64,000 nt of DNA, taken from Lachnospira sp. (GTDB lineage Bacteria; Bacillota; Clostridia; Lachnospirales; Lachnospiraceae). The DNA is taken from contig JAGATQ010000022.1 in NCBI GenBank assembly GCA_017621205.1, positions 86,274 to 150,273 on the forward strand, read 5' to 3'. Shown in pieces: positions 45,262-52,619 of the stretch (the stretch's first letter is position 1; each line of letters starts with the position of its first letter). The notes beneath the pieces are model-generated. The model was not told the DNA's origin. It ran no database searches and was given only the letters and a program-made list of their open reading frames with translations. Position numbers and translations under genes: made by a program.

Positions 45262-45786
45262 TTATGTCCAGCAAGGCAGCTTCTCCCCTCTGGCAAAGCG
45301 GTCCAATAAAAACGCCAAAAATACAAATACGGCATATGGAACCGTTAACCGATGCGGACTCGCTAAGCCAAACGGATAGGAAACGATATGCCGATGAACA
45401 ATTAAGCAAATGAAATAACAAACCGCCCGATACATGCGTATAAAAAACTCCCGTCTGAAAACCAGCACTATCAGTCCCCATATTGCACAGCACACGAAAG
45501 AAAGACTCATTATCCTAATAATAGATTCACCTAAAAAGATACCTGCTGCACACAGCAATTTTATATCCCCAGCCCCGAGCACCCGCATCAAAAACAGCGG
45601 ACAGGTACACAAAAAGGGAACAATAACGCCAAGCAATGGATGATAAATCTCCACGCAAAAAAAGCAATTATATAACATTCCAGACACCGCCATCGTACCT
45701 GTTAAGGCATTAGGAATCCGGTTACTATATCCATCATAAATTGCTGCAACAACAAGAAAACCCGCTAACAAAATATCCCTTAGCAT
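45262..45786 (-). CDS. Prepilin peptidase TadV/CpaA (A24 family)
   Basis: This 174-residue membrane aspartic protease has several helices. The two catalytic Asp residues are in AAIYDGYSNRIPN and GAGDIKLLCAAGIFLG. It cleaves Flp and TadE-like prepilins on the cytoplasmic side. ATG at 45786 has AGGAGAAG upstream; the frame is open further but lacks a start with such a site. It is the first gene of the Tad operon. Confidence 0.88.
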   Translation of the reverse strand: MLRDILLAGFLVVAAIYDGYSNRIPNALTGTMAVSGMLYNCFFCVEIYHPLLGVIVPFLCTCPLFLMRVLGAGDIKLLCAAGIFLGESIIRIMSLSFVCCAIWGLIVLVFRREFFIRMYRAVCYFICLIVHRHIVSYPFGLASPHRLTVPYAVFVFLAFLLDRFARGEKLPCWT

Positions 45787-45870
45787 ACTTCTCCTGTTCC
45801 TATGAAATTGTAATGGTTGAGTATTGCGGTTTTGAATGGTTGAGTTGACCACCGCATTTGATATAATTGG

Positions 45871-45899
45871 ATTATAAAACAGAACACAGCATTTGTCCA
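45871..45899 (-). promoter_or_regulatory. Promoter of the Tad operon
   Basis: On the minus strand: TGGACA (45894-45899), a 17-base spacer and a perfect TATAAT (45871-45876), 85 bases upstream of the prepilin peptidase start. No c-di-GMP riboswitch is seen in the leader. Confidence 0.7.
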
Positions 45900-45968
45900 G
45901 TACTTTTTTCAAAAAACATAAAAATATAGCTGCAAGTCACAGTTGCTATGCATATTGAAACTGCTTCT

Positions 45969-46160
45969 TTACATCAAGTAACTAATTACATAAATTCCCA
46001 ATACACCCGGTAATCCAAGCAGTGCAGCAACCGCCAGCGTATATCCATTGACGCCAACAAATATTCCAATATTTAAAAAAGATAATATGCAGTTTATTCC
46101 ATGAATCGAAAGCATAGAAGCTGTAACACGAATTCCTAAATCCAATAGTTTTCTTAACAT
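45969..46160 (-). CDS. bofA: BofA-like pro-sigma-K processing inhibitor family protein
   Basis: This 63-residue protein is mostly hydrophobic, with two membrane helices and the family's conserved end VNGYTLAVAALLGLPGVLGI. BofA inhibits the SpoIVFB protease during sporulation in Bacillus. The protein is shorter than typical BofA (about 87 residues), lacking part of the N-terminus. The neighbour across the divergent promoter region is yaaL, its partner in the Bacillus recR-yaaL-bofA order, which supports the call. Confidence 0.75.
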   Translation of the reverse strand: MLRKLLDLGIRVTASMLSIHGINCILSFLNIGIFVGVNGYTLAVAALLGLPGVLGIYVISYLM

Positions 46161-46277
46161 ACAATCTCCCCTTTTTGTCCTATATCCATATGTATTCCTT
46201 CTTCTTGAAAAAAATTACCTGTATATGAATATATTTTTCTGATTTTGACTATACTTAGAATAAAGGTGGTGATTGGT

Positions 46278-46526
46278 ATGCTATTTCATTTTTTTAAAAA
46301 ACCACAAATTAATTATTACTGCGGAAAGCAACGTCTGTTGTCTGAAATTAAACAGACAAAGGCCTCCCTTGATTTGGCATATTCTAATTTTGAAAACATG
46401 ACCGACCCGGAGCTGATTGACTGCTCCATCTATGAATTGAAAGCAGCACAAAAGCGATACGAATATTTATTATCGTGTGCAAAAGAGTATGATATGGAAT
46501 GTCTGTACGACCAGATTATTTCTTAA
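46278..46526 (+). CDS. yaaL: YaaL-type (DUF2508) protein
   Basis: This 82-residue cytoplasmic helical protein matches YaaL in size and pattern (EIKQTKASLDLAYSNFENMT, PELIDCSIYELKAAQKRYEY). Function in the family is unknown. I start at 46278, where AAAGGTGGTG lies upstream; the longer frame from 46245 has no ribosome binding site. It is divergent from bofA. Confidence 0.85.
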   Translation: MLFHFFKKPQINYYCGKQRLLSEIKQTKASLDLAYSNFENMTDPELIDCSIYELKAAQKRYEYLLSCAKEYDMECLYDQIIS

Positions 46527-46528
46527 CA

Positions 46529-46568
46529 AAAAGGCGGATATTAGATTGACATCTAATACCCGCTTTTT
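46529..46568. terminator. Bidirectional terminator between yaaL and the glycosyltransferase gene
   Basis: AAAAAGGCGG-ATATTAGAT pairs with ATCTAATA-CCCGCTTTTT around a four-base loop, giving T runs on both strands. It serves the two convergent genes. Confidence 0.85.
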
Positions 46569-46572
46569 ACAT

Positions 46573-47601
46573 CTAATCACCCTGTGGCAATTGAAACTCC
46601 TCTGCCAATTTTTGATAATGTTCTGCACGCTCGTTATCACCAAGGCTTTTTGCACACTCTGCCAGACGCAACAATGGATAATCATTGCTATAATGAATAT
46701 TTAAAATACTCTCTGTCTCATAGGCAGCATTCAAAAACCAAATGGATGCCTCCTCATAAAGCATAATCCCCTGATAATAGCATCCCAGCTCATAACACAT
46801 CTCTGCACTGCCATGACCATCTGCTACATGATGCAATGCCAGTGTAAAAAATTCCCGTTCTTCGCCGAACAACCTCGCAAACCTTGCAAGTACACACTCG
46901 GTTTCCCTTCTGGCATCCTCACTTAACTCTCCACTATGAAGCCTCTGATTAAAATATGGCTGGGCAGCCTTAAAATCCTCTGGCTCCCCCGATACCAAAA
47001 GCTCCCTTGCATACATAGAATAAAGACGAAGCGATAATTGCCCACTTTTTTCCAATTCCTTTATATAATAAGAAAAATCTCTCTTAGCATGATTGCTCTC
47101 CGGTTTATGGATAATGGCAATATCACTGTCAAATACCAGTGGAGACAGACGGACCGCCTCATGTACCGGCTCCTCCCATATAAACTCCCGCAGGCGTTTA
47201 TAAAGCTTAGGACGATATTCTCTGTTAAAATTATAAACTGTACCATGCTCCAGCTGATTATCATAATACATCTGTACAATCTCAATGCGGGAATCCAGTA
47301 CCGACTTTAACTGTAAAAATCTTGTGTGGTTCTCCTTATCAAGAACCTCGTCCGCATCCGCAGAATAAATATAATCACAGGAAGCCTTAGAAAAAGCATA
47401 ATTCCTTGCCGCCGAAAAATCTCCAATCCACTGAAAATCATACACCTTATCTGTATAACGTCCGGCAATCTCCTTCGTCCGATCCGTAGAACCGGTATCC
47501 ACAATAATAAGCTCTTCATACAGTCCTGAAAGGCTGTCTAGACAGCGTGCCAGTACCCGCTCCTCATTTTTCACAATCATACATACACTAATACTTACCA
47601 T
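46573..47601 (-). CDS. Glycosyltransferase family 2 with helical-repeat C-terminus
   Basis: This is a 342-residue protein. MVSISVCMIVKNEERVLARC opens a GT-A domain, VDTGSTDRTKEIA binds the nucleotide, and YIYSADADEVLDKEN contains the metal-binding DAD motif, so it should be catalytic. After residue 230 the sequence becomes helical repeats of TPR style. Such SunS-like/TPR glycosyltransferases act in the cytoplasm on proteins, peptides or polysaccharide precursors; the acceptor is unknown. The start at 47601 has AGGAG upstream; the GTG two codons earlier is poorly spaced. Confidence 0.88.
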   Translation of the reverse strand: MVSISVCMIVKNEERVLARCLDSLSGLYEELIIVDTGSTDRTKEIAGRYTDKVYDFQWIGDFSAARNYAFSKASCDYIYSADADEVLDKENHTRFLQLKSVLDSRIEIVQMYYDNQLEHGTVYNFNREYRPKLYKRLREFIWEEPVHEAVRLSPLVFDSDIAIIHKPESNHAKRDFSYYIKELEKSGQLSLRLYSMYARELLVSGEPEDFKAAQPYFNQRLHSGELSEDARRETECVLARFARLFGEEREFFTLALHHVADGHGSAEMCYELGCYYQGIMLYEEASIWFLNAAYETESILNIHYSNDYPLLRLAECAKSLGDNERAEHYQKLAEEFQLPQGD

Positions 47602-47666
47602 ACACACTCCTAATCAGGAACAGGCAGACAACGCAGCAGTACATTATAAACCTAATTTACGAGGTA

Positions 47667-48773
47667 CTAGCTTAACTCAAACTTCCTCTTAAGCTTTTCT
47701 AATACACTGTACTTCATAGCACCCTTGCCCCTTGTTTTCTCCATGTTAATTGCAGACTGTAATATCTCAAGAAGCTCCACACGGGAACCAGAATCAATCT
47801 CAGGAATAAACTGCATCAGAATATCCTTAATCTCTTCTGCTGACTTGGCATCCTCCATCGTAGAAAGCATAGATTCATAATCAAAACGATAGCCGTTAGC
47901 AAAATCCTTCTCCTCACGGTTACACATAGAACATTGTGTATCTCCCGGCAGATTGATTGCACCACAGATACATCTCCAATAAGTATCTGTCTTGCGGTAT
48001 TTATCTACCGCATCATTACCCTTATTCTTTTTAAAGATTGCAAGCTCCTCAGAAGACAGGCTGGAATCTACCGGCTGTTCTGCCACATCATAAACCTTTC
48101 TATCCTTTACATATTTGCGGACAGATACCTTCACATCATGCTGAAGCCCTACCTTGCGGGCATCCATATCAACAGGAACCTTAGCTGTCTTAATCAAAAT
48201 GTTAATATCCTGATTAATCGAATAATCAATATTCTCTAATACTGTTTTGTCTCCATAAATATCTGTAAATACAACATTAACCTTCACTGCGGAAATCTTC
48301 GTCATCTCATAGTTATGTATCTTCATGGACATATAAACCTGCTGCCCATCCACATGTAATGCAACCTCAAACGGACGCACAATCTTCTTATTCAGATAGT
48401 TAGAAACAGCAATAACATTGACATCCTCCTGTAATGTACCCTTTTGTTTCTCAATCTTCACTGCAGTCCCGGATATAAATACAGATGCAACGTTACCGGA
48501 AAGATTGGTATAATTAATCTTAATATTGATAACTGCATTTGCACCCTTTTCCTTAACGATGCTTATAAACTCATTCATAGCGGATTCCGTCGCTTCCTCC
48601 AGCTTGTCATTCAGGGCTTTACCCTCACCCCCAACAGAATCAGCAATGTTCGCCGCAAGCTCCTGCATAAAGTTTGAACTGAATGCTACCTGATGACTTA
48701 CAAATTCAACATATTCCTTAATCTCATATCCCTCAAAGGAAGATGCTGAAGTAACCATAATATCTTTTACCAT
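47667..48773 (-). CDS. YbjQ-like domain protein with C-terminal RanBP2-type zinc finger
   Basis: This is a 368-residue soluble protein. The N-terminal 110 residues match the YbjQ/UPF0145 'heavy-metal-binding' fold (VTSASSFEGYEIKEYVEFVS, GANAVINIKINY). The middle (about 120-250) is a beta-rich domain. A zinc finger follows: YWRCICGAINLPGDTQCSMC, with the W-x-C-x-C-G-x-x-N...C-x-x-C form of RanBP2-type fingers. A short helical tail ends the protein. I start at 48773 on GGAGG. Function unknown. Confidence 0.75.
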   Translation of the reverse strand: MVKDIMVTSASSFEGYEIKEYVEFVSHQVAFSSNFMQELAANIADSVGGEGKALNDKLEEATESAMNEFISIVKEKGANAVINIKINYTNLSGNVASVFISGTAVKIEKQKGTLQEDVNVIAVSNYLNKKIVRPFEVALHVDGQQVYMSMKIHNYEMTKISAVKVNVVFTDIYGDKTVLENIDYSINQDINILIKTAKVPVDMDARKVGLQHDVKVSVRKYVKDRKVYDVAEQPVDSSLSSEELAIFKKNKGNDAVDKYRKTDTYWRCICGAINLPGDTQCSMCNREEKDFANGYRFDYESMLSTMEDAKSAEEIKDILMQFIPEIDSGSRVELLEILQSAINMEKTRGKGAMKYSVLEKLKRKFELS

Positions 48774-48909
48774 ATTATAAACCTCCGTATCCTCGCCCAT
48801 GATTCCCACAGGCGCTATTTTACTCAATTATACCAAAAGTTCACAACCTAGTCCAACTATTTTGTATAATTTACACATAAAATATCAACAAAACCTTTTG
48901 TGGATATTG

Positions 48910-49890
48910 CTACTTTAATACAAGACTCATAACAGAATTGCTCTTGCCAGAAAGACGCGTCTCCAAGCAATTAAAGTCTTTGAAGAAGGTAGAAAGCTTA
49001 GAGTACCCATAATTAGCAATATCAAAGCCCGGATACGTCTCTTCAAGAATCTGCTTCATCATTAAAATATTCATACCATCCTCAGAAAAATCCTTTTGCA
49101 ATGCATCTATTATCACCTTCTGCAAATCCAGCCGGGACGGAATACCATCCTTCTCCTGATGAACCCAGTATACGTAAGAATCCTTAGTTTCAAAGCAGTC
49201 AAAGGATTTCAAAAAGGAACTAAGTCTTGAATATCCATAGTTACGCACATCAAAGTCTGAATAAATCTTCGTCAGACGCTGCCCCAGTTCACCCATATTA
49301 AAGCCCTCACGGCTATCCTCCATCTCATTAAATATATCAAGAATGGCTAACAAAATATCTGCTTTATCAACTACCTCATTATCCTCTAAATCAACCACAT
49401 CTGTATAATCCTTCACATCGGCTGTATGATTTTTGGTTTTACCCTTACTGTCATTCTTCGCAATCAAATCCAGATACTTAAACAGAGTACATGCTTTTAC
49501 AAACGGCTTTGCCGATTTCTTCTCCCCCATACCAATCACAATCTTACCTGCCTCCCGAAGACGTGCTGCTAAACGGGTAAAATCACTATCACTGCTGACA
49601 ATACAAAAGCCTTCCACATTATCGGAATACAAAATATCCATCGCATCAATAATCATGGCAGAATCGGTGGAATTTTTACCAAAGGTATAACTATACTGCT
49701 GTACTGGTGTAATAGAATGCTCAAGCAGCACCTTCTCCCAGTTTTTATTCTCCTTGCGGGTTAAATCCCCATAGGCACGCTTATAAGTCGCCACCCCATA
49801 ATTACTAATCTCTGACATAATGTTCACTACATATTTTGTACTAATATTGTCTGCATCAATTAAAATGGCAAACCGTTTCTCTTCGTTCAT
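48910..49890 (-). CDS. NYN-domain putative RNase with two LOTUS/OST-HTH domains
   Basis: This is a 326-residue protein. The N-terminal NYN (PIN-like) domain carries the acidic residues FAILIDADNIS, DSAMIIDAMDIL and IVSSDSDFTRLA, so nuclease activity is plausible. Two tandem OST-HTH/LOTUS repeats follow (about 195-255: YGYSRLSSFLKSF; about 265-326: YGYSKLSTFFKDF), which bind RNA, including G-rich or G4 RNA, in other systems. The start at 49890 has AAGGAG upstream. The same layout occurs in bacterial LabA-like proteins. Confidence 0.85.
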   Translation of the reverse strand: MNEEKRFAILIDADNISTKYVVNIMSEISNYGVATYKRAYGDLTRKENKNWEKVLLEHSITPVQQYSYTFGKNSTDSAMIIDAMDILYSDNVEGFCIVSSDSDFTRLAARLREAGKIVIGMGEKKSAKPFVKACTLFKYLDLIAKNDSKGKTKNHTADVKDYTDVVDLEDNEVVDKADILLAILDIFNEMEDSREGFNMGELGQRLTKIYSDFDVRNYGYSRLSSFLKSFDCFETKDSYVYWVHQEKDGIPSRLDLQKVIIDALQKDFSEDGMNILMMKQILEETYPGFDIANYGYSKLSTFFKDFNCLETRLSGKSNSVMSLVLK

Positions 49891-49913
49891 AACTAACTCC
49901 TTCACTAATTCAG

Positions 49914-49948
49914 AAAACAGGTTTAAGGTCATACCCTAAACCTGTTTT
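49914..49948. terminator. Hairpin terminator between the NYN-LOTUS and DUF6033 genes
   Basis: AAAACAGGTTTAAGG and CCTAAACCTGTTTT pair almost perfectly around a short loop. T runs are present on both strands. It would end the DUF6033 transcript before the NYN-LOTUS gene. Confidence 0.8.
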
Positions 49949-50031
49949 AATTGACTGCTTCCCATGTTTACGGAAACGCATAACTTTATATATTACTAAG
50001 AAATGTTCTTATGCTTTACATTGGTTACATC

Positions 50032-50889
50032 TTAAACAGAAAAATCAATTCCTACACCCGCAAAAACGCCATTCTTCTGTAAACTCTCCACCTTCTTTGC
50101 CTCCAGCTGTAAACGGTTTTCAAGCTCCTCAATTGTGCCTGCTGTAAGGAGAGAGTATTGGCTGCCAAGTATCTCTTTAACCATATCACTCTGCTTTTTA
50201 TCCTGTGTCTGCTGCTCTTCCTCTATCTGTTTCTGGAGCTCTTCCTTCTTCTCCTCTTCCTTCTTTTGTTCTGCCCGCTCTTCCTTCTTCTTCTGCTGCT
50301 TCTCTAGTTCCTTCTCATAATAAGAAAGGGAATCATCTACAATACTATAGTAAGTACTCTCGCCATCATCACCAATCTTCACACCAACTGCCTTAACACT
50401 AAGCCCCTTTTCATTCATATCCTTCTTTAGGGAACTCAATTCTTCTGCAGATTCTGTTATCATATCCTCATACTGCTTAGCAAGACGTCTATCCTCTGCC
50501 ATCCTCTCCAAGGTCTTGGTGTCTATCAGCACGCTGAATTGTTTCGTCCCCCGGGACATAATGCGACCCGCTTCCTCATCAGAATCCGCATCCGCCACAT
50601 AGATATCCATATTACCATACTTCTCCTTCAAGGTCTCAAGATAACTCTTAGCCCGGTCAGAAAGTCCTTTGTAGGTCTCCTCCAGCTTCTTTTGAAGTTC
50701 CTCATTCTTTGCCCGCTTCTCCTTCTCAAGCTGCTCCCTTGACTTCTCCTCCCGTACCTTCTTATCCTCATCCTTCTGACGTCCAAGCTTTACCTTAAGC
50801 TCCTCTGCTTCGTCCTTCTTAACGCCATCTGTCCTGCTGACATTATAATAGTCGTATGTTGTATCATTAAAAAAACTCGTAATATTCAT
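50032..50889 (-). CDS. DUF6033-like coiled-coil protein
   Basis: This 285-residue protein is strongly charged. An N-terminal segment (MNITSFFNDTTYDYYNV) is followed by coiled coil, a small mixed domain (about 70-175: NMDIYVADADSDEEAG, FSVLIDTKTLERMAED), a very long Lys/Glu-rich helix (about 195-245) and a C-terminal segment ending VGIDFSV. I recognise it as resembling DUF6033, found in Clostridia. No signal peptide. Function unknown. AGGAGG precedes the ATG. Confidence 0.65.
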   Translation of the reverse strand: MNITSFFNDTTYDYYNVSRTDGVKKDEAEELKVKLGRQKDEDKKVREEKSREQLEKEKRAKNEELQKKLEETYKGLSDRAKSYLETLKEKYGNMDIYVADADSDEEAGRIMSRGTKQFSVLIDTKTLERMAEDRRLAKQYEDMITESAEELSSLKKDMNEKGLSVKAVGVKIGDDGESTYYSIVDDSLSYYEKELEKQQKKKEERAEQKKEEEKKEELQKQIEEEQQTQDKKQSDMVKEILGSQYSLLTAGTIEELENRLQLEAKKVESLQKNGVFAGVGIDFSV

Positions 50890-51099
50890 AATGTCCTACC
50901 TCCTTGTAAAAACTGCACCCATTACTAAAACCGTATGGGTAACCATCCGCCATTCTGTCACGTTCCATCATGACAAATCATCCTTAAGAATAACAATTCA
51001 TATCCCACCATAATTATTATGCTGAATCAGATGATATAAGTAATTTTATTATAACATTTGATTGGTTGATTCGCAAGAAAATTCTGCTTTTAAACTAAT

Positions 51100-52080
51100 T
51101 TACCTTATAACTGCAAATACCATATCTGCTGCATATATCAAAAGCATAATAATACCTTCTATCCGGTTAATTACCTTTCCTTTCATTGAAAATAAAAATA
51201 CTAAAATGCTAACTCCAATTAGTATAATCACATCATATACAGAAGCTACATTGACCCCAATTGGATGAATCGTAGAAGAAATACCAAGTATAAATAAAAT
51301 ATTAAATATATTGGAACCCACTACATTGCCAACTGCAAGCCCGGTCTCTCCTTTTCTGGCAGCAACTACAGATGTAACCAGCTCTGGCAGTGATGTGCCC
51401 ACGGCAACAATCGTAAGTCCTATTAAAGTTTCAGACATCCCAAAAACCTGTGCAACCGCCTTTGCACCATATACAACCGCTTGCCCTCCTCCAATTATAA
51501 GAACTAAGCCAAATAAAATTAATACAGAACATTTCCAAAGCGGAATATCTTCCTCAGGTTCCTCTTCTTCTGTCCTTTTTCTCCTTGCATCTGTAATTAA
51601 ATAAAAAATATAGCAGAAAAAAACAACTAATAAAATAATTCCTGTAAGTCTGCTCACATCTCCAGCAATGTCATTCATTTTAAATTGCAGGAAATCTTTA
51701 TTAAATAGTACTCCACTACTTGTCATCAGTAATAGCAGGACCGTAATCACAATAGAAATAGGAATATCTCTCTTTAGAATCACCTTATCTACCGGCACCG
51801 GATAAATAATCGCACAAATCCCCAGTACAAAAAGAAGGTTAAATATATTGGAACCAACCACATTACTTAATGCAATTTCATTTGATTCCTGAAGTGCTGC
51901 CGAGGTACTCACTGCTAATTCAGGAGCACTTGTACCCATTGCTACAATTGTCAGTCCAATAATAACTTTAGATATCTTAAAGTTTCCTGCAAGAGCCGAA
52001 CTCCCATCCACAAACAAATCGGCCCCCTTCATTAATGCGGCAAATCCCGCCACAAGTAATAATAAATATAGTACTATCAT
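51100..52080 (-). CDS. Ca2+/Na+:cation antiporter (CaCA family, YrbG-like)
   Basis: This 326-residue membrane protein has two inverted halves, each with the alpha-repeat motif: [15 protein letters not shown]...[10 protein letters not shown] and [15 protein letters not shown]...[10 protein letters not shown]. These hold the acidic cation ligands. Such exchangers expel Ca2+ or Mn2+ in exchange for Na+ or H+. The riboswitch upstream (52244-52332) suggests manganese is the relevant cation here. AGGAGGAAAAGAG precedes the ATG. Confidence 0.92.
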   Translation of the reverse strand: MIVLYLLLLVAGFAALMKGADLFVDGSSALAGNFKISKVIIGLTIVAMGTSAPELAVSTSAALQESNEIALSNVVGSNIFNLLFVLGICAIIYPVPVDKVILKRDIPISIVITVLLLLMTSSGVLFNKDFLQFKMNDIAGDVSRLTGIILLVVFFCYIFYLITDARRKRTEEEEPEEDIPLWKCSVLILFGLVLIIGGGQAVVYGAKAVAQVFGMSETLIGLTIVAVGTSLPELVTSVVAARKGETGLAVGNVVGSNIFNILFILGISSTIHPIGVNVASVYDVIILIGVSILVFLFSMKGKVINRIEGIIMLLIYAADMVFAVIR

Positions 52081-52188
52081 CTCTTTTCCTCCTTTTAAAA
52101 TTATTTTTATTCTTAGGGGTTCATCTAAAAGCCACCATCTATGCTGGTTTTAGTGTAGCATCACTTTTATTGTAGTTTCCTATAGCGT

Positions 52189-52241
52189 AAAAAAAGCGAG
52201 ACTTTTACCGCAAATAAATTGCAGTAAAAGTCTCGCTTTTT
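52189..52241 (-). terminator. Riboswitch-controlled intrinsic terminator
   Basis: A long stem (AAAAAGCGAGACTTTTAC paired with GTAAAAGTCTCGCTTTTT) followed by T7 on the minus strand lies between the aptamer and the antiporter gene. It starts one or two bases after the aptamer's closing region and is the likely off-switch. Confidence 0.85.
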
Positions 52242-52243
52242 AT

Positions 52244-52332
52244 AATATGCTCCGGAGGGTCATCCCCTCGTACTGACGAAACACATTACGCAGTAACTAT
52301 TTCACCACGCAAGCTACTCCCTAATACTTATT
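52244..52332 (-). promoter_or_regulatory. yybP-ykoY-type (Mn2+) riboswitch
   Basis: On the minus strand the leader reads GGGAGTAGCTTGC, then CGTCAGTACGAGGGGATGAC, then CCTCCGGAGC. The GGGAGTAGC and GTCAGTACGA blocks match the conserved halves of the yybP-ykoY aptamer as I remember it. It lies between a strong promoter and a terminator, just upstream of a cation antiporter, the usual client. In this class Mn2+ binding favours expression of an exporter. Recognised by eye, so not proven. Confidence 0.75.
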
Positions 52333-52338
52333 GTTATT

Positions 52339-52367
52339 AATATACAAAAACCTTTCAATGTTGTCAA
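52339..52367 (-). promoter_or_regulatory. Promoter of the riboswitch-antiporter unit
   Basis: On the minus strand: TTGACA (52362-52367), a 17-base spacer and TATATT (52339-52344). Transcription would start near 52332, at the beginning of the aptamer. Confidence 0.8.
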
Positions 52368-52407
52368 GATTATTCACAATTAATAATTTATATTTAAAAC
52401 AATTCCC

Positions 52408-52608
52408 CTACATCTGATGCCGCACCACCTTATACTCATCATAAAGCTGAAAATAGGAGCAGTGTGACACATCCCCCGTCAAAAACCGGTACATATCATC
52501 CTCATCCAAATTGACATCACAGGTATAGCATTCATAATCTTCATCGTATACATAATTCACACAGCATTCACACGGTCCCTCCGGCTGCTGTTTCCTCTTT
52601 TTATCCAT
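52408..52608 (-). CDS. Small Cys-rich protein (DUF6472-like)
   Basis: This 66-residue acidic protein has cysteines in CECCVNYVYDEDYECYTCDV and a later HCSYF, a likely metal-binding set. It begins 12 bases after the GTPase-NYN gene and probably shares its transcript. I recognise it as resembling DUF6472 proteins of Lachnospiraceae. Function unknown. Confidence 0.75.
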   Translation of the reverse strand: MDKKRKQQPEGPCECCVNYVYDEDYECYTCDVNLDEDDMYRFLTGDVSHCSYFQLYDEYKVVRHQM

Positions 52609-52619
52609 CCTTTATCCTC

